64,000 nt of DNA, from assembly GCF_001279005.1 (NCBI RefSeq), contig NZ_LGCN01000210.1, positions 277,944 to 341,943 on the forward strand, written 5' to 3'. Under the pieces are notes generated by a model. It was not told the DNA's origin. It did not search any database and saw nothing but the letters and a program-made list of their open reading frames with translations. Source of the stretch: Streptomyces caelestis. GTDB taxonomy: Bacteria > Actinomycetota > Actinomycetes > Streptomycetales > Streptomycetaceae. The position numbers were made by a program, and so were the translations under genes. Each line of letters begins with the position of its first letter. Position 1 is the first letter of the stretch. Of the stretch, positions 45,464 to 57,010 are shown piece by piece.

Positions 45464-46275
45464 ATGACGAACGCTACGACCCTCTCGTCTACGCGGAACC
45501 CATGGAATCACCCGTACCGCACTGGGACCCGGCCGAGGAACTCGCCTATCTGCTCCAGGAGGCCCGCAGCGAGGAACCCTCCGGCGCCGCCATGCCGCAG
45601 CCCCGCGAGGAGACCCCGGTCACCGCTCCCCCGGCCGGCAGTCCCCTGGGCAACCTCCAGGAGATCACGGCGGAACTGCCGCCCCTGCGCGCCGCACCGC
45701 GCGGCCACCGCAAACCCCCGCGCCGACGCCCCGACGCACTGCGCCTCGCCAGCTACGCCACCGCCGCCCTGACCGCGGTCACCGTGTCGATGGTCAGCGT
45801 CCTCAGCGGCGTCGTCACCTACGACCCCCTGCTCCTCGTCACCACGGCCCACAGCAGCGGCAGTTCCTCGGCCTGGTGGCCCGTGCTGGTCTACGGCCCC
45901 TGGCTGGCGGGCTCGTTGTCCGTCCTCCGCGCGGCACTGCACCAACGGCGCGCCCTGCACTCGTGGTTCGTCGTCCTCCTCTTCTCGTCCGTCGCCGTCG
46001 CGCTCTGCGTGGCCCAGGCCCCCCGGACGGTCACCGACACGGCCGCCGCGGCCCTTCCGGGCGCGGCCGCCCTGGCCTGCTTCCAGCAACTCGTCCGCCA
46101 GATCACCCTGACCCGCCCGCCCCGCCGGGCTGCCCCCCGCCACCGACTGCGGTCCACCATGGACCACCCCGCACCGCTCACCGATCCCGGCGCACAGGAA
46201 CGTTTCCGGGCCCCGGCCCACTCCTGCCCGCGTGACACGCCATCCCCACGGCACCCCGGACAGCACACCCCGTGA
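45460..46275 (+). CDS. DUF2637 membrane protein
   Basis: 271 residues. Acidic N-terminus (1-80), a basic segment, then a DUF2637-type membrane domain from about residue 92 (RLASYATAALTAVTVSMVSVLSGVVTY is its first span) with about four spans, and a Pro/Arg-rich tail. DUF2637 proteins are common on actinomycete plasmids and integrative elements (SpdB-like) but also on chromosomes. It lies in a plus-strand block between genes whose families are usually adjacent, suggesting acquisition. The flanking ~100 bases upstream are markedly AT-rich. Confidence 0.72.
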   Translation: MNDERYDPLVYAEPMESPVPHWDPAEELAYLLQEARSEEPSGAAMPQPREETPVTAPPAGSPLGNLQEITAELPPLRAAPRGHRKPPRRRPDALRLASYATAALTAVTVSMVSVLSGVVTYDPLLLVTTAHSSGSSSAWWPVLVYGPWLAGSLSVLRAALHQRRALHSWFVVLLFSSVAVALCVAQAPRTVTDTAAAALPGAAALACFQQLVRQITLTRPPRRAAPRHRLRSTMDHPAPLTDPGAQERFRAPAHSCPRDTPSPRHPGQHTP

Positions 46276-46434
46276 ACCCCCACGCCGCCCGCGACCCGAT
46301 GCGCCGCCGACAGCAAGAAGGGGACCTCCCAACGGCCTCCGCCGACGGCGGGGGCCGCGTCGCACCGACCGAACCCCTCCAGGACACGGTCGCGGAGGAA
46401 CGCGTACTCCCCGCGGCCCGGTCCACCCGCCCCA

Positions 46435-46488
46435 CAGCCGAAGCACGGCGTCCGGCGGCCGTCCTCGACCTCCGTCCCGTCGAGGACG
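46435..46488 (-). pseudogene. 54-bp remnant of the radical-SAM gene's 3' end
   Basis: These 54 bases match 48045-48098, inside the downstream radical-SAM gene, at 48 of 54 positions. On the minus strand they read LDGTEVEDGRRTPCFGCG against LDETEVEDCRWTPCFDCG. Flanking sequence does not match, so this is a detached and mutated fragment that forms direct repeats on both sides of the lipoprotein gene. Confidence 0.8.
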
Positions 46489-46545
46489 GCCAAGCCGTGA
46501 CCCGCGCGAGGACAACCCTCCACGACCCGGCCGGGTCTTACGGAC

Positions 46546-47769
46546 ATGATCAGACGCCTTACCCGTACAGGTGCGGTGCTCACCCTCGCATCCCTGCTCC
46601 TGACCGCCTGCTCCGGCGACCGGGACACCCCCGCCGAGCGCCCCGTCACCAAGCACCCCGTCTTCGACCAGAAGATCGGCCTCCAGGTCTTCCACGCCCT
46701 GCGCCAGACACAGAAGGCGGGCGGCGCCGACTTCGTCCAGACCATGACCTTCGCGTCGAAGAAGGGCCGGGCGGTGCAGACCGTCAGCGGGCGGATGGAC
46801 TTCGCGAAGGGAACGGGCGAGGCGACCACGGAATGGCGACTGTCGAAGAAGCTCCCCCGGGAAACGAAGGAGACGCTCCTGGGCGCCACCCCGGGCACGG
46901 GCAACGCCACCCCCTCGGCACGCGTCCTCGTCGACTTCCAACACATCCACTACCGCGCCGGGTCGGCGGCGTACTGGCTCCAGTACACGATGGGCGACAC
47001 CGGTCCGGACCTCGGCACCGACAACGTCGACCACCTGCGCGGAACCGAAGGACCGGTGGGCGGCACCCTCCTCGAAGGACTCGGTGCCATGGAGGCGACG
47101 TCCCGGCGGACCGACGGCTCCCGGCGCACCTACCAGGCGGACATGCCCACCAGCGCCGCCGAGCAACTCTTTCCCGAGGACCTCGCTCGCGAGCTGTCCC
47201 TTCCCTTCATCGGACTCTCCGGCAAGAGCGCCCCGCTGCCGACGACCGTCACCGTGGACAGCCGGGGACGCGTCACCCACGTGCGAGCGGACCTCTCGAC
47301 GAGCCTGGGGAAGAAGGACAGCGCGTTCAAGGACATGACCTCCCTGACCATCGACCTCCGGCTCTCCGGACACGGTGTGCCGAAGCCCGCCGCGAAGCCC
47401 GACGGACCCGTCCGACCGGCCCACGAGGCGGTCCGTTCCGTCGACTCGGTGAAGCCCGGTGGCTGCGTCGACTTCAGCACGGGCCAGCGGATGGTGGACA
47501 CCGTCGTGGACGTGCCGTGCTCGGGTGCGCACGACGGCAGGATCTTCGCCCAGCGGAAACTCGGCACGGGCCCCTACCCGGGCGGCGCGGCCGCCCGGGA
47601 GAAAGCCGCCGCCGCCTGCAGCGCCGCCTACGGCACCGCCCCCGGACGATGGGTCTCCGAGGCGGACCGGGCCGGAGACTACTGGTACATGTGGCCGCAG
47701 CAGGAGAAATGGGAACAGAGCGGAGGCCACGCCAGCTGCTACGTCGTCACCACCAGGGGCACCGCCTGA
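46546..47769 (+). CDS. Lipoprotein with septum-formation-like C-terminal domain
   Basis: 407 residues. Signal peptide with lipobox LLTAC (lipidated Cys at about 22). Residues ~40-290 form a beta-rich domain resembling actinobacterial LppX/LolA-like lipoproteins (DFVQTMTFASKKGRAVQTVSG). The C-terminal ~95 residues (VKPGGCVDF, VDVPCSGAHDGRIFAQ, PGGAAAREKAAAACSAAYG, GHASCYV) match the septum-formation/Cys-pair domain common in actinobacterial membrane proteins; four or five Cys could form disulfides. Anchored outside the membrane. Plus-strand, downstream of the DUF2637 gene. Exact role unknown. Confidence 0.82.
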   Translation: MIRRLTRTGAVLTLASLLLTACSGDRDTPAERPVTKHPVFDQKIGLQVFHALRQTQKAGGADFVQTMTFASKKGRAVQTVSGRMDFAKGTGEATTEWRLSKKLPRETKETLLGATPGTGNATPSARVLVDFQHIHYRAGSAAYWLQYTMGDTGPDLGTDNVDHLRGTEGPVGGTLLEGLGAMEATSRRTDGSRRTYQADMPTSAAEQLFPEDLARELSLPFIGLSGKSAPLPTTVTVDSRGRVTHVRADLSTSLGKKDSAFKDMTSLTIDLRLSGHGVPKPAAKPDGPVRPAHEAVRSVDSVKPGGCVDFSTGQRMVDTVVDVPCSGAHDGRIFAQRKLGTGPYPGGAAAREKAAAACSAAYGTAPGRWVSEADRAGDYWYMWPQQEKWEQSGGHASCYVVTTRGTA

Positions 47770-47897
47770 GACAGGTGCCGGAGGTCCGTGACCAGGCGGC
47801 CCGAAACAGGGCCGTGTGGTCACCCGGGCGGGCAGGGCGAGGTCGTGCCCCCTCGGCCGCGCACGGCACGGCGGCCGCCTCGCCCTCACCCGCCTCC

Positions 47898-47925
47898 GGG
47901 GCCTCGATCACCCGATCGAGGCCCC
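47898..47925. terminator. Convergent terminator between lipoprotein and radical-SAM genes
   Basis: GGGGCCTCGATC/GATCGAGGCCCC, a 12-bp perfect stem with loop ACCC, between two genes that converge. Confidence 0.8.
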
Positions 47926-47932
47926 GCTCACG

Positions 47933-49897
<1,965 letters not shown>

Positions 49898-49961
49898 CTC
49901 GCGAACCTTTGTGTGCTGAGTGGGGTGACCATTCAGCGTAACGCGGCCGGAGGGGTACTCC

Positions 49962-51533
49962 CTACGTCGTCCAGGGCCGGAGGTCCTTGGTGACCGACTT
50001 CCAGGCTCCGGGGAGGGCGGCCTCGGCGAGTTCCGCGCGGCGTTCCTCGCGGGCGTGGAGGACGCCGTAGGTGAAGGCGCTCTCGCCCGCGGCGTGGGCG
50101 ACGGCGGCGAGTTCGCGGAGGGTCTTGCGGGCCATGACGCTGTCCTGGTGGTCGCCGAACAGGTCCTGGAGCGACTTCATGGCCTTGACGAGGTCGTCCG
50201 CCGGCCGGCCGAGCGCGGGGGCGGCGGCCTCGGCGGCGTAGCGGGTGCGCTTGGTCTTCTTGCGGGCCTCGTGCAGGGCGACGTCGCGGTCGGTGCCGGG
50301 CGGGAGGTCCAGGGCGCGGGTGACGAGGCCGGTCAGCTTGTCGAGGTCCTTGCGGACGGCCTTGGTGAGGACCTTCTCCGGTGCGGCTCGGGCCTTCTCG
50401 CGCAGGGGCGGGTCGGTGAGCAGGGCGTCCAGGGCGTCGAGGAGGTCGAGGTGGCGGCGGGAGTCGAGGATGCCGGTGAGGCGGCCGTGGGCTCCGGTGT
50501 GGCGGGCCTCGGCCCAGGTGGTGAGGCGGTGGCCGACGGGGCCGGCGACGAGGGCGTCGGGCAGGCCGTCGAGGGAGGACCGGAGGCGTTCGGCGAGCAC
50601 TTCCTGGTCGCGGTCCAGGCCCAGTTCGGCGGCCAGCCACTTGAGGTCGTCGCCGATGGGGTCGGTCGCCTCGCGGTCGAGGACGGTGCGGAAGGAGCGG
50701 AAGGTGCTGCGCAGGCGGCGGGTGGCGACTCGCATGCGGTGCACGGCGTCGGGGACGTCCTGGCGTACGGCGGGGTCGAGCTCGACGAGGGCGTCGCGCT
50801 GGGCGCGGAGGTAGGCGAGGACGTGGTCGCCGGCGGTGACGGGTTTCCCGACCGCCCTCGACCGGCGTTTCCGCCGCGGGGCGGCTTCCGGTGCGGTGGC
50901 GGGTGCGGCCGTCGTCGCGGCGGTCGTGGCGGTGTCCGGTGCCGTGTCGGCCAGTGCCCTGGCGAGTTTGGAGGTGGACTTCGAGGGGCGTACGCCGGCC
51001 TTGCGCAGGCGTTTCTCCACCTTGTCGAGGAAGGCGGGGTCGCCGTCGTCGGCGAGCTCGACCTCGATCTCGGTCCACCGGGCGGTGCCGCCGTCGCCGG
51101 TGAGGCGTTCGGCGTGGACGGTGTCGACGCTGACTTCGGCGAGCAGTCGGCCGTCGGCGTCCACGAGGTGGCGTACGTCGCGGTCGGAGCGCAGCCGGAC
51201 GACGGGCAGCAGTGCGTTGCCGCGGACGCGGGAGCGGACGAGGGCGGCGAGTTCGTCCGGGAGGGTGTCGGAGAGCGGGGCGCGGATCTCGTCGCGCACT
51301 CCGGGGGCGACGGGGAACTTCAGGTGCCAGCCGGCGTCGGAGCCGCCGGTGCGGCGGCGCAGGGTGACGGAGGACGCTGCGAGGCGTTGGTCGGCGGTGT
51401 CGTGGTAGGTGGCGTCCAGGTGGGTGACGCCCTTGTCGAGGACGGTCGCCACGCCGGGGACGCGCGTCAGGTCGGGCGGTCCGCTGTCGTCGGACTCGTA
51501 CTTTCGCTCGATCTCGCGCTTGGTGTCCGCCAT
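49962..51533 (-). CDS. CYTH and CHAD domain protein
   Basis: 523 residues. The N-terminal CYTH domain (1-~200) begins with REIERKYES, the ExExK-type signature of triphosphate-tunnel enzymes; the C-terminal CHAD domain (from about 235) is helical and rich in conserved His/Arg/Lys (VHRMRVATRRLRSTFRSF). An Ala/Thr/Pro linker joins them. CYTH domains act on triphosphate-containing substrates; CHAD domains bind inorganic polyphosphate. Likely involved in polyphosphate metabolism or sensing. Between the radical-SAM and rodA genes. Confidence 0.93.
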   Translation of the reverse strand: MADTKREIERKYESDDSGPPDLTRVPGVATVLDKGVTHLDATYHDTADQRLAASSVTLRRRTGGSDAGWHLKFPVAPGVRDEIRAPLSDTLPDELAALVRSRVRGNALLPVVRLRSDRDVRHLVDADGRLLAEVSVDTVHAERLTGDGGTARWTEIEVELADDGDPAFLDKVEKRLRKAGVRPSKSTSKLARALADTAPDTATTAATTAAPATAPEAAPRRKRRSRAVGKPVTAGDHVLAYLRAQRDALVELDPAVRQDVPDAVHRMRVATRRLRSTFRSFRTVLDREATDPIGDDLKWLAAELGLDRDQEVLAERLRSSLDGLPDALVAGPVGHRLTTWAEARHTGAHGRLTGILDSRRHLDLLDALDALLTDPPLREKARAAPEKVLTKAVRKDLDKLTGLVTRALDLPPGTDRDVALHEARKKTKRTRYAAEAAAPALGRPADDLVKAMKSLQDLFGDHQDSVMARKTLRELAAVAHAAGESAFTYGVLHAREERRAELAEAALPGAWKSVTKDLRPWTT

Positions 51534-51576
51534 GAGGTGTATCTATCCGTCATGGGTGAATCTAGTCGTCACGGGT

Positions 51577-51604
51577 GCGGAGCGGTGGTGGACCGCCGCT
51601 CCGC
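51577..51604 (-). terminator. Terminator of the mre-pbp2-rodA operon
   Basis: GCGGAGCGGTGG/CCGCCGCTCCGC with loop TGGA (one mismatch) begins 13 bases past the rodA stop. Confidence 0.75.
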
Positions 51605-51616
51605 GTCCGTGACGGT

Positions 51617-52819
51617 TCACGCGGACATCGGCCGTTGTATCCGGATGGACTGCAGCAGGCCCACGGCGAGCCAGACGGCGAACATGGAGGAGCCGCCGTA
51701 GGAGACGAACGGCAGGGGCAGGCCGGTGACGGGCATGATGCCGAGGGTCATGCCGATGTTCTCGAAGGCCTGGAAGGCGAACCAGGCGACGATGCCGGCG
51801 GCGACGGTCGTGCCGTACAGGTCGGTGGTGTCGCGGGCGATGCGGCAGGCGCGCCAGAGGATGATGCCGAGCAGGCCGATGATCAGTGCGCCGCCGACGA
51901 AGCCGAGTTCCTCGCCGGCGACGGTGAAGACGAAGTCGGTCTGTTGTTCGGGGACGAACTGGCCGGTGGTCTGTGAGCCCTGGAAGAGGCCGGAGCCGGT
52001 GAGTCCGCCGGAGCCGATGGCGATGCGGGCCTGGTTGGTGTTGTAGCCGACGCCGGCGGGGTCGAGCTCGGGGTTGGCGAAGGCGGCGAAGCGGTTGATC
52101 TGGTACTCGTCGAGGATGCCGAGCTGCCAGACGGTGACCGCGCCGATCGCTCCGGCGCCGAGCAGGCCGAAGGTCCAGCGGTTGGAGGCGCCGGAGGCGA
52201 GCAGCACGCCGAGCACGATGATGACCATGACCATGACCGACCCGAGGTCGGGCATGAGCATCACGATCAGCATGGGGACGACGGCCAGCCCGAGGGCCTG
52301 GAGGACCGTGCGGTGATCGGGGTACGGCTTGTCGCCGGCGTCGACGCGGGCGGCGAGCAGCATCGCCATGCCCAGGATGATCGTGATCTTCACGAACTCG
52401 GAGGGCTGGAGGGAGAAGCCGCCGGGGAGCTTGATCCAGGAGTGGGCGCCGTTGATGGTGGAGCCCAGCGGGGTGAGCACCAGCAGGATCAGGAAGACGG
52501 AGGCGCCGTACAGCAGGGGCACGGCCGTGCGCAGGGCGCGGTGGCCGAGCCAGAGGACGCCGATCATCATGGCGAGTCCGATGCCGGTGTTGAGCCAGTG
52601 CCGGACCAGGAAGTAGTAGGGGTCGCCCTGGTTGAGCTCGGTGCGGTTGCGGGTGGCCGAGTAGACCAGGAGCGAGCCCAGCAGGGACAGGGCGAGCGCC
52701 GAGAACAGTATCGGCCAGTCGAGGCGGCGGGCCAGGGAGTCGCGGGCGAAGACCCGTGTCCAGCCGGCCCGCTCCGGTCCGTATCCGGAGACCTGGAAGC
52801 TGTTGACGCCGCCGGTCAT
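51617..52819 (-). CDS. rodA: SEDS peptidoglycan polymerase RodA (Sfr)
   Basis: 400 residues, about ten membrane spans. SEDS signatures: INGAHSWIKLPGGFSLQPSE, MPDLGSVMVM, PEQQTDFVFTVAGEELGFVG and LPFVSYGGSSM. Polymerises glycan strands with a partner class B PBP, encoded immediately upstream with a 4-bp overlap at the ATG 52819. In S. coelicolor the homologue (Sfr) acts in the spore-wall complex. Last gene of the mre operon. Confidence 0.95.
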   Translation of the reverse strand: MTGGVNSFQVSGYGPERAGWTRVFARDSLARRLDWPILFSALALSLLGSLLVYSATRNRTELNQGDPYYFLVRHWLNTGIGLAMMIGVLWLGHRALRTAVPLLYGASVFLILLVLTPLGSTINGAHSWIKLPGGFSLQPSEFVKITIILGMAMLLAARVDAGDKPYPDHRTVLQALGLAVVPMLIVMLMPDLGSVMVMVIIVLGVLLASGASNRWTFGLLGAGAIGAVTVWQLGILDEYQINRFAAFANPELDPAGVGYNTNQARIAIGSGGLTGSGLFQGSQTTGQFVPEQQTDFVFTVAGEELGFVGGALIIGLLGIILWRACRIARDTTDLYGTTVAAGIVAWFAFQAFENIGMTLGIMPVTGLPLPFVSYGGSSMFAVWLAVGLLQSIRIQRPMSA

Positions 52820-55149
52820 GACGTCGTCCTCCGTGCTCCGCTGCGGCCGCACCGGTGGCGTGCGCGGCGGCGGGGGTGTCCGTCGCCGCGTCGTGGTCCG
52901 CCGCCGCCCCGCCGTCGCTCGCGGCGGCGGGTGTCGCGGTTGGTGTTCTCCGGTGAGGGGACCGTGCCGGTCTGCTGCGGGTCGGCCGGGTCGCCCTGCG
53001 GGGTGGTGGCCTGTGCGTCGGGCGAGGGGGTCGCCCGGTCCTTGGCGGCGTCCTTGGAGATCTTCGGGGAGGTGATGGTGCCGTCCGTGCGGACCTTGGG
53101 AAGGTTCTTCTGCGGCGTGGGCAGCAGCGCCTTCTTCTTGTCGATCCCGCCGTCCTCGGAGACGCCGTACAGGGCGTTGTAGATGTTGCGCACGGCGGGG
53201 CCCGAGGCGCCGGAGCCCGTACCGCCCTGGGAGATCGTCATGACGATCGAGTAGTCCTTGGTGTACGTGGCGAACCACGAGGTGGTCTGCTTGCCGTGGA
53301 CCTCGGCGGTACCGGTCTTGGCGTGCATCGGGATCTCGTCCTGTGGCCAGCCCCCGAATCGCCACGCGGCCGTACCGCGGGTGGCGACTCCTTCGAGGGC
53401 TTCGTCTATCTGGCTGAGCGTCTTCTTCGTCATCGGCAGCTTGCCGTGCGGCTGGGGCTCGATCTCCGTGACCGTCTTGCCGTCGGGGCTGATGACGGCC
53501 TTGCCGACGGTGGGGTCGTAGAGGGTGCCGCCGTTGGCGAGGGCCGCGTAGATGGTGGCCATCTGGATGGGGGTGACGAGCGTGTCGCCCTGGCCGATGG
53601 AGTAGTTGACGGAGTCACCCGCGCGCAGCCGGTTGCCTTCGAGGCAGTTCTCGTAGGCGATCTTCTCGGCGTAGGTGCCGTCCTTCTTCCCGTACTTGCA
53701 CCAGGCGTCCTTGTTGGCCGTCCAGTAGTCGAGCTTCCACTGGCGGTCGGGGACGCGGCCGGTGACCTCGTTGGGCAGGTCGATGCCGGTCTCGGCGCCG
53801 AGGCCGAACTGGTGGGCCGTCTTGTAGAACCAGTCGGCGGCGTCCTTCTTCGGCTTGTTGCCGCCGTCGCGCTTCCACTCCTCGTGGGAGAGGGCGTAGA
53901 AGACGGTGTCGCAGGACACCTCCAGGGCGCGGCCGAGGCTGATCGGGCCGTGGTTCTGGGACTCGAAGTTCTTGAAGACCTGTCCGCCGATGGAGTACGA
54001 GCTGGAGCAGTTGTAGGGGCCTTCGAAGGAGTAGCCGGCCTTGATGGCGGCGGCCGTGGGGATGACCTTGAAGATGGAGCCGGGGGCCGACTGGCCCTGG
54101 ATGGCGCGGTTGAGCAGCGGGTAGTTGGACTTCTTGCCGGTGAGGGCGGCGTAGTCCTTGGCGGAGATGCCGCCGACCCAGGCGTTGGGGTCGTAGGTCG
54201 GGTTGGAGGCCATGGCGACGACGCGGCCGGTCCTGGCCTCCATGACCACGACGGCGCCGGAGTCGGCCTCGTAGTTGCGGTTGGTGTTGTGGTCGTGCTG
54301 CTTGCGGGCTTCCTTCATCGCCTCGTTCAGCTCGTACTCGGCGATGCGCTGGACGCGGGAGTCGATGCTGGTGACGAGGTTGGCGCCGGGCTCGGCGGGG
54401 TCGGCCTCGGCCTCGCCGATGACGCGGCCGAGGTTGTCGACCTCGTAGCGGGTGACGCCGGCCTTGCCGCGCAGCTGCTTGTCGTACTGGCGTTCCAGGC
54501 CGGAGCGGCCGACCATGTCGGAGCGCAGGTAGGGCGAGCTGGTGTCCTGGGCCTTGGTGATCTCCTCGTCGGTGACGGGCGAGAGGTAACCGAGGACCTG
54601 GGCGGTGTTGGCCTTGCCGGGGCTCGGGTAGCGGCGCAGGGCCTGCGGCTCGGCGGTGATGCCGGGGAAGTCCTCGGCGCGCTCGCGGATCTGCAGGGCC
54701 TGTTTGGCGGTGGCCTCGTCGGTGATGGGGATGGGCTGGTACGGCGAGCCGTTCCAGCAGGGCTGGGGGGTCTCGGCGTCGCAGAGGCGGACCTTCCGGA
54801 GGACCTCCTCGGCGTCCATGCCGAGGACGCCGGCGAGTTTGGTGAGGACCGCCCTGCCGTCGTCCTTCATCTTCAGCAGGTCGGTGCGGGAGGCGGAGAC
54901 GACCAGGCGGGTCTCGTTGTCGGCGAGGGGTACTCCGCGGGCGTCCAGGATGGAGCCGCGGACCGCGGGCTGGACGACCTGCTGGACGTGGTTGCCGGAG
55001 GCCTCCTTGGCGTACTGGTCGCCCTCGCGGATCTGGAGGTACCACAGGCGCCCGCCGAGGGTGCCGAGGAGGGAGATGACGAGGACCTGGATGACGACGA
55101 GCCGGATCTGGACCCGCGGGCTGCGGCCGGTCTCGGGGATGTTGGTCAC
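52816..55149 (-). CDS. pbp2: Penicillin-binding protein 2 (class B transpeptidase)
   Basis: 777 residues from the GTG at 55149, which has a strong GAGGAGG site. One N-terminal span (about 16-38), a pedestal domain, and the transpeptidase with APGSIFK (active-site Ser), SVNYSIGQG (SxN) and KTGTAEVHG (KTG). Cross-links peptidoglycan with RodA during elongation and spore-wall synthesis. The last ~110 residues are Pro/Thr-rich and end in an Arg/Gly-rich segment (RDTRRRERRRGGGG...), unusual for an extracytoplasmic tail. Confidence 0.95.
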   Translation of the reverse strand: MTNIPETGRSPRVQIRLVVIQVLVISLLGTLGGRLWYLQIREGDQYAKEASGNHVQQVVQPAVRGSILDARGVPLADNETRLVVSASRTDLLKMKDDGRAVLTKLAGVLGMDAEEVLRKVRLCDAETPQPCWNGSPYQPIPITDEATAKQALQIRERAEDFPGITAEPQALRRYPSPGKANTAQVLGYLSPVTDEEITKAQDTSSPYLRSDMVGRSGLERQYDKQLRGKAGVTRYEVDNLGRVIGEAEADPAEPGANLVTSIDSRVQRIAEYELNEAMKEARKQHDHNTNRNYEADSGAVVVMEARTGRVVAMASNPTYDPNAWVGGISAKDYAALTGKKSNYPLLNRAIQGQSAPGSIFKVIPTAAAIKAGYSFEGPYNCSSSYSIGGQVFKNFESQNHGPISLGRALEVSCDTVFYALSHEEWKRDGGNKPKKDAADWFYKTAHQFGLGAETGIDLPNEVTGRVPDRQWKLDYWTANKDAWCKYGKKDGTYAEKIAYENCLEGNRLRAGDSVNYSIGQGDTLVTPIQMATIYAALANGGTLYDPTVGKAVISPDGKTVTEIEPQPHGKLPMTKKTLSQIDEALEGVATRGTAAWRFGGWPQDEIPMHAKTGTAEVHGKQTTSWFATYTKDYSIVMTISQGGTGSGASGPAVRNIYNALYGVSEDGGIDKKKALLPTPQKNLPKVRTDGTITSPKISKDAAKDRATPSPDAQATTPQGDPADPQQTGTVPSPENTNRDTRRRERRRGGGGPRRGDGHPRRRARHRCGRSGARRTTS

Positions 55150-55263
55150 GCGGTTTCCTCCTCTCTCAGAACGCGTACGCGGGTACGGGTACGAGTGGTG
55201 AACGGCCGGGCCGTGGGCCCGCGTTCCGTCGTCGTTCACTCGTTCCGGTGAAGTTGGGCGAGG

Positions 55264-55932
55264 TCACAGGCGCTTGACCCCCTTGATGCGTCCGGCGCGG
55301 GCCACCCGGGCACGGGCCGCCTTGGCCCGCAGTCCGCCCCGCTGCCCGTCGATGCGCAGTCCGGTGCCGCCGGAGAGCCAGCCGGAGGCGACGTCGCCGG
55401 ACTTGGCGGGGCTGGTCTCGGCGAGCGGGTCGTTCTCGGCGCGCCGGGCCAGGGCCATGACGCCGGGGACGACGAACGGCGCGAGCAGCAGGTCGTACAG
55501 GGCGGCGGTGAACAGCAGCCCGCTCAGGCCGACATGGCGGGCGGCGGTGTCGCCGACGAGGGCGCCGACACCGGCGTAGAGCAGGGTGGAGCCGACGGCG
55601 GCGGCGACGACCACGACCATCGGGCCGGTGGCCGACTTCACCTGGCCGCTCTCGGGTTTGACGAGTCCGGCGAGGTAGCCGATGACGCACAGCACGAGGG
55701 CGTAGCGTCCGGCGGCGTGGTCGGCGGGCGGGGCGAGGTCGGCGAGGAGTCCGGCGGTGAAGCCGACGAGGGCGCCGCCGACGTGGCCGTAGACCAGGGC
55801 GAGGCCCAGGACGGTGAGCAGCAGCAGGTCGGGGACGGCGCCCGGGAGGTGGAGCCGGGCGAGGACACTCACCTGGATCACCAGGGCGACGACGATCAGC
55901 GAGCTGGAGAGCAGGATCCGGTTGACGCGCAT
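55264..55932 (-). CDS. mreD: Rod-shape protein MreD
   Basis: 222 residues with about five membrane spans (first: LIVVALVIQVSVLARL) and a basic C-terminal tail. MreD links MreC to the RodA-PBP2 synthase. Follows mreC by 13 bases; about 115 bases precede pbp2. Confidence 0.92.
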   Translation of the reverse strand: MRVNRILLSSSLIVVALVIQVSVLARLHLPGAVPDLLLLTVLGLALVYGHVGGALVGFTAGLLADLAPPADHAAGRYALVLCVIGYLAGLVKPESGQVKSATGPMVVVVAAAVGSTLLYAGVGALVGDTAARHVGLSGLLFTAALYDLLLAPFVVPGVMALARRAENDPLAETSPAKSGDVASGWLSGGTGLRIDGQRGGLRAKAARARVARAGRIKGVKRL

Positions 55933-55945
55933 GGGGTGACAGCTC

Positions 55946-56887
55946 CTACTGCTCTTGCTGGTTCGGGCCGTCGGCAGAGGCGGAGGGCGTGACGGTCACC
56001 GTCACGGTCGGCGTGGGGGTCGGCTTCGGCTTCTTGGGCAGCACCGTGTCGCGCGGGTCCTTCTCGGGGGCCTGGACGACGACGCCGACCACGTCGAGTT
56101 TGCTGAAGCTGACGAACGGCGTGACGGAGAGGGTGCGGGTGAGGCCGCCGCCGGAGGGGTCGACGCGGGAGACGACGCCGACGGGAACGCCGGGCACGAA
56201 CGGCTTGTCGGCCTGGGAGCCGAAGGTGACCAGACGGTCGCCCTTCTTGATCTCGGCCTTGCCGTTGAGGAGTTCGACGCGCAGCGGGCGGTCGCCCTGG
56301 CCGGAGGCGAAGCCGAGCTCGTCGGCGGCCTCCATGCGGGTGCCGACGGTGAAGTCGGGGTCGGTGGCGAGCAGCACGGTGGCGGTGTCGGGGCCGACGG
56401 TGGTGACGCGGCCGACGAGTCCGTCGTGGTTGAGGACGGTCATGTCGCGCTCGATGCCGTCGTCGGCTCCGGCGTCGATGGTGATGGTCCAGGAGAAGCC
56501 CTGGGCCGCTCCTATGGCGATGACCTGGGCGCCCTTGATGCCGTACTGGCCCCGGCCGGAGATCTTCAGCAGTTCGTCGAGCTGCTTGAGGCGGCTGCGG
56601 TTGCGGTCGTCGCTGCCGAGTTCGGCCTTGAGCGCGGTGTTCTCCCGCTCCAGCTCGGCGAGCCGGTCGTGCCGGTCGCCGGACTCGCGGACGGCGGAGA
56701 CGGCGTTGCCGATCGGGTCGACCGCGCCGGACACACCGTTCTCGATCGGGCCGAAGACGGTCGCCGCGGCCTGTCGGGCACCGTCGACCGGTGAATCCTC
56801 CCCGCCGCGGATGTCCACCGTGATCAGTGCGAACGCGATGGCGATCAGCAGCACCAGGAGCAGCCGGCTCTCTCGTGTGTCCCTCAC
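55946..56887 (-). CDS. mreC: Rod-shape protein MreC
   Basis: 313 residues from the GTG at 56887 (MRDTRESRLLLVLL). One N-terminal span (about 8-24), a short coiled coil (LAELERENTALKAEL) and the MreC beta-barrel domain (GLVGRVTTVGPDTATVLL, FVPGVPVGVVSRVD). The C-terminus is a Pro/Thr/Lys stalk (KPTPTPTVTVTVTP). Extracytoplasmic scaffold for PBP2. An upstream in-frame start at 56980 has no ribosome site. Confidence 0.94.
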   Translation of the reverse strand: MRDTRESRLLLVLLIAIAFALITVDIRGGEDSPVDGARQAAATVFGPIENGVSGAVDPIGNAVSAVRESGDRHDRLAELERENTALKAELGSDDRNRSRLKQLDELLKISGRGQYGIKGAQVIAIGAAQGFSWTITIDAGADDGIERDMTVLNHDGLVGRVTTVGPDTATVLLATDPDFTVGTRMEAADELGFASGQGDRPLRVELLNGKAEIKKGDRLVTFGSQADKPFVPGVPVGVVSRVDPSGGGLTRTLSVTPFVSFSKLDVVGVVVQAPEKDPRDTVLPKKPKPTPTPTVTVTVTPSASADGPNQQEQ

Positions 56888-57010
56888 GTGCGGCGGCCGT
56901 GCCTTCCTCGTCGAGAACGGGTATGAGGTGGGGGTCTGTTCAGGTGTGGTGACGGTGCTTCGAACAGTTTTTCGAGGCACCGTGGGGAGATTATGCCTCT
57001 ATATCAACGA

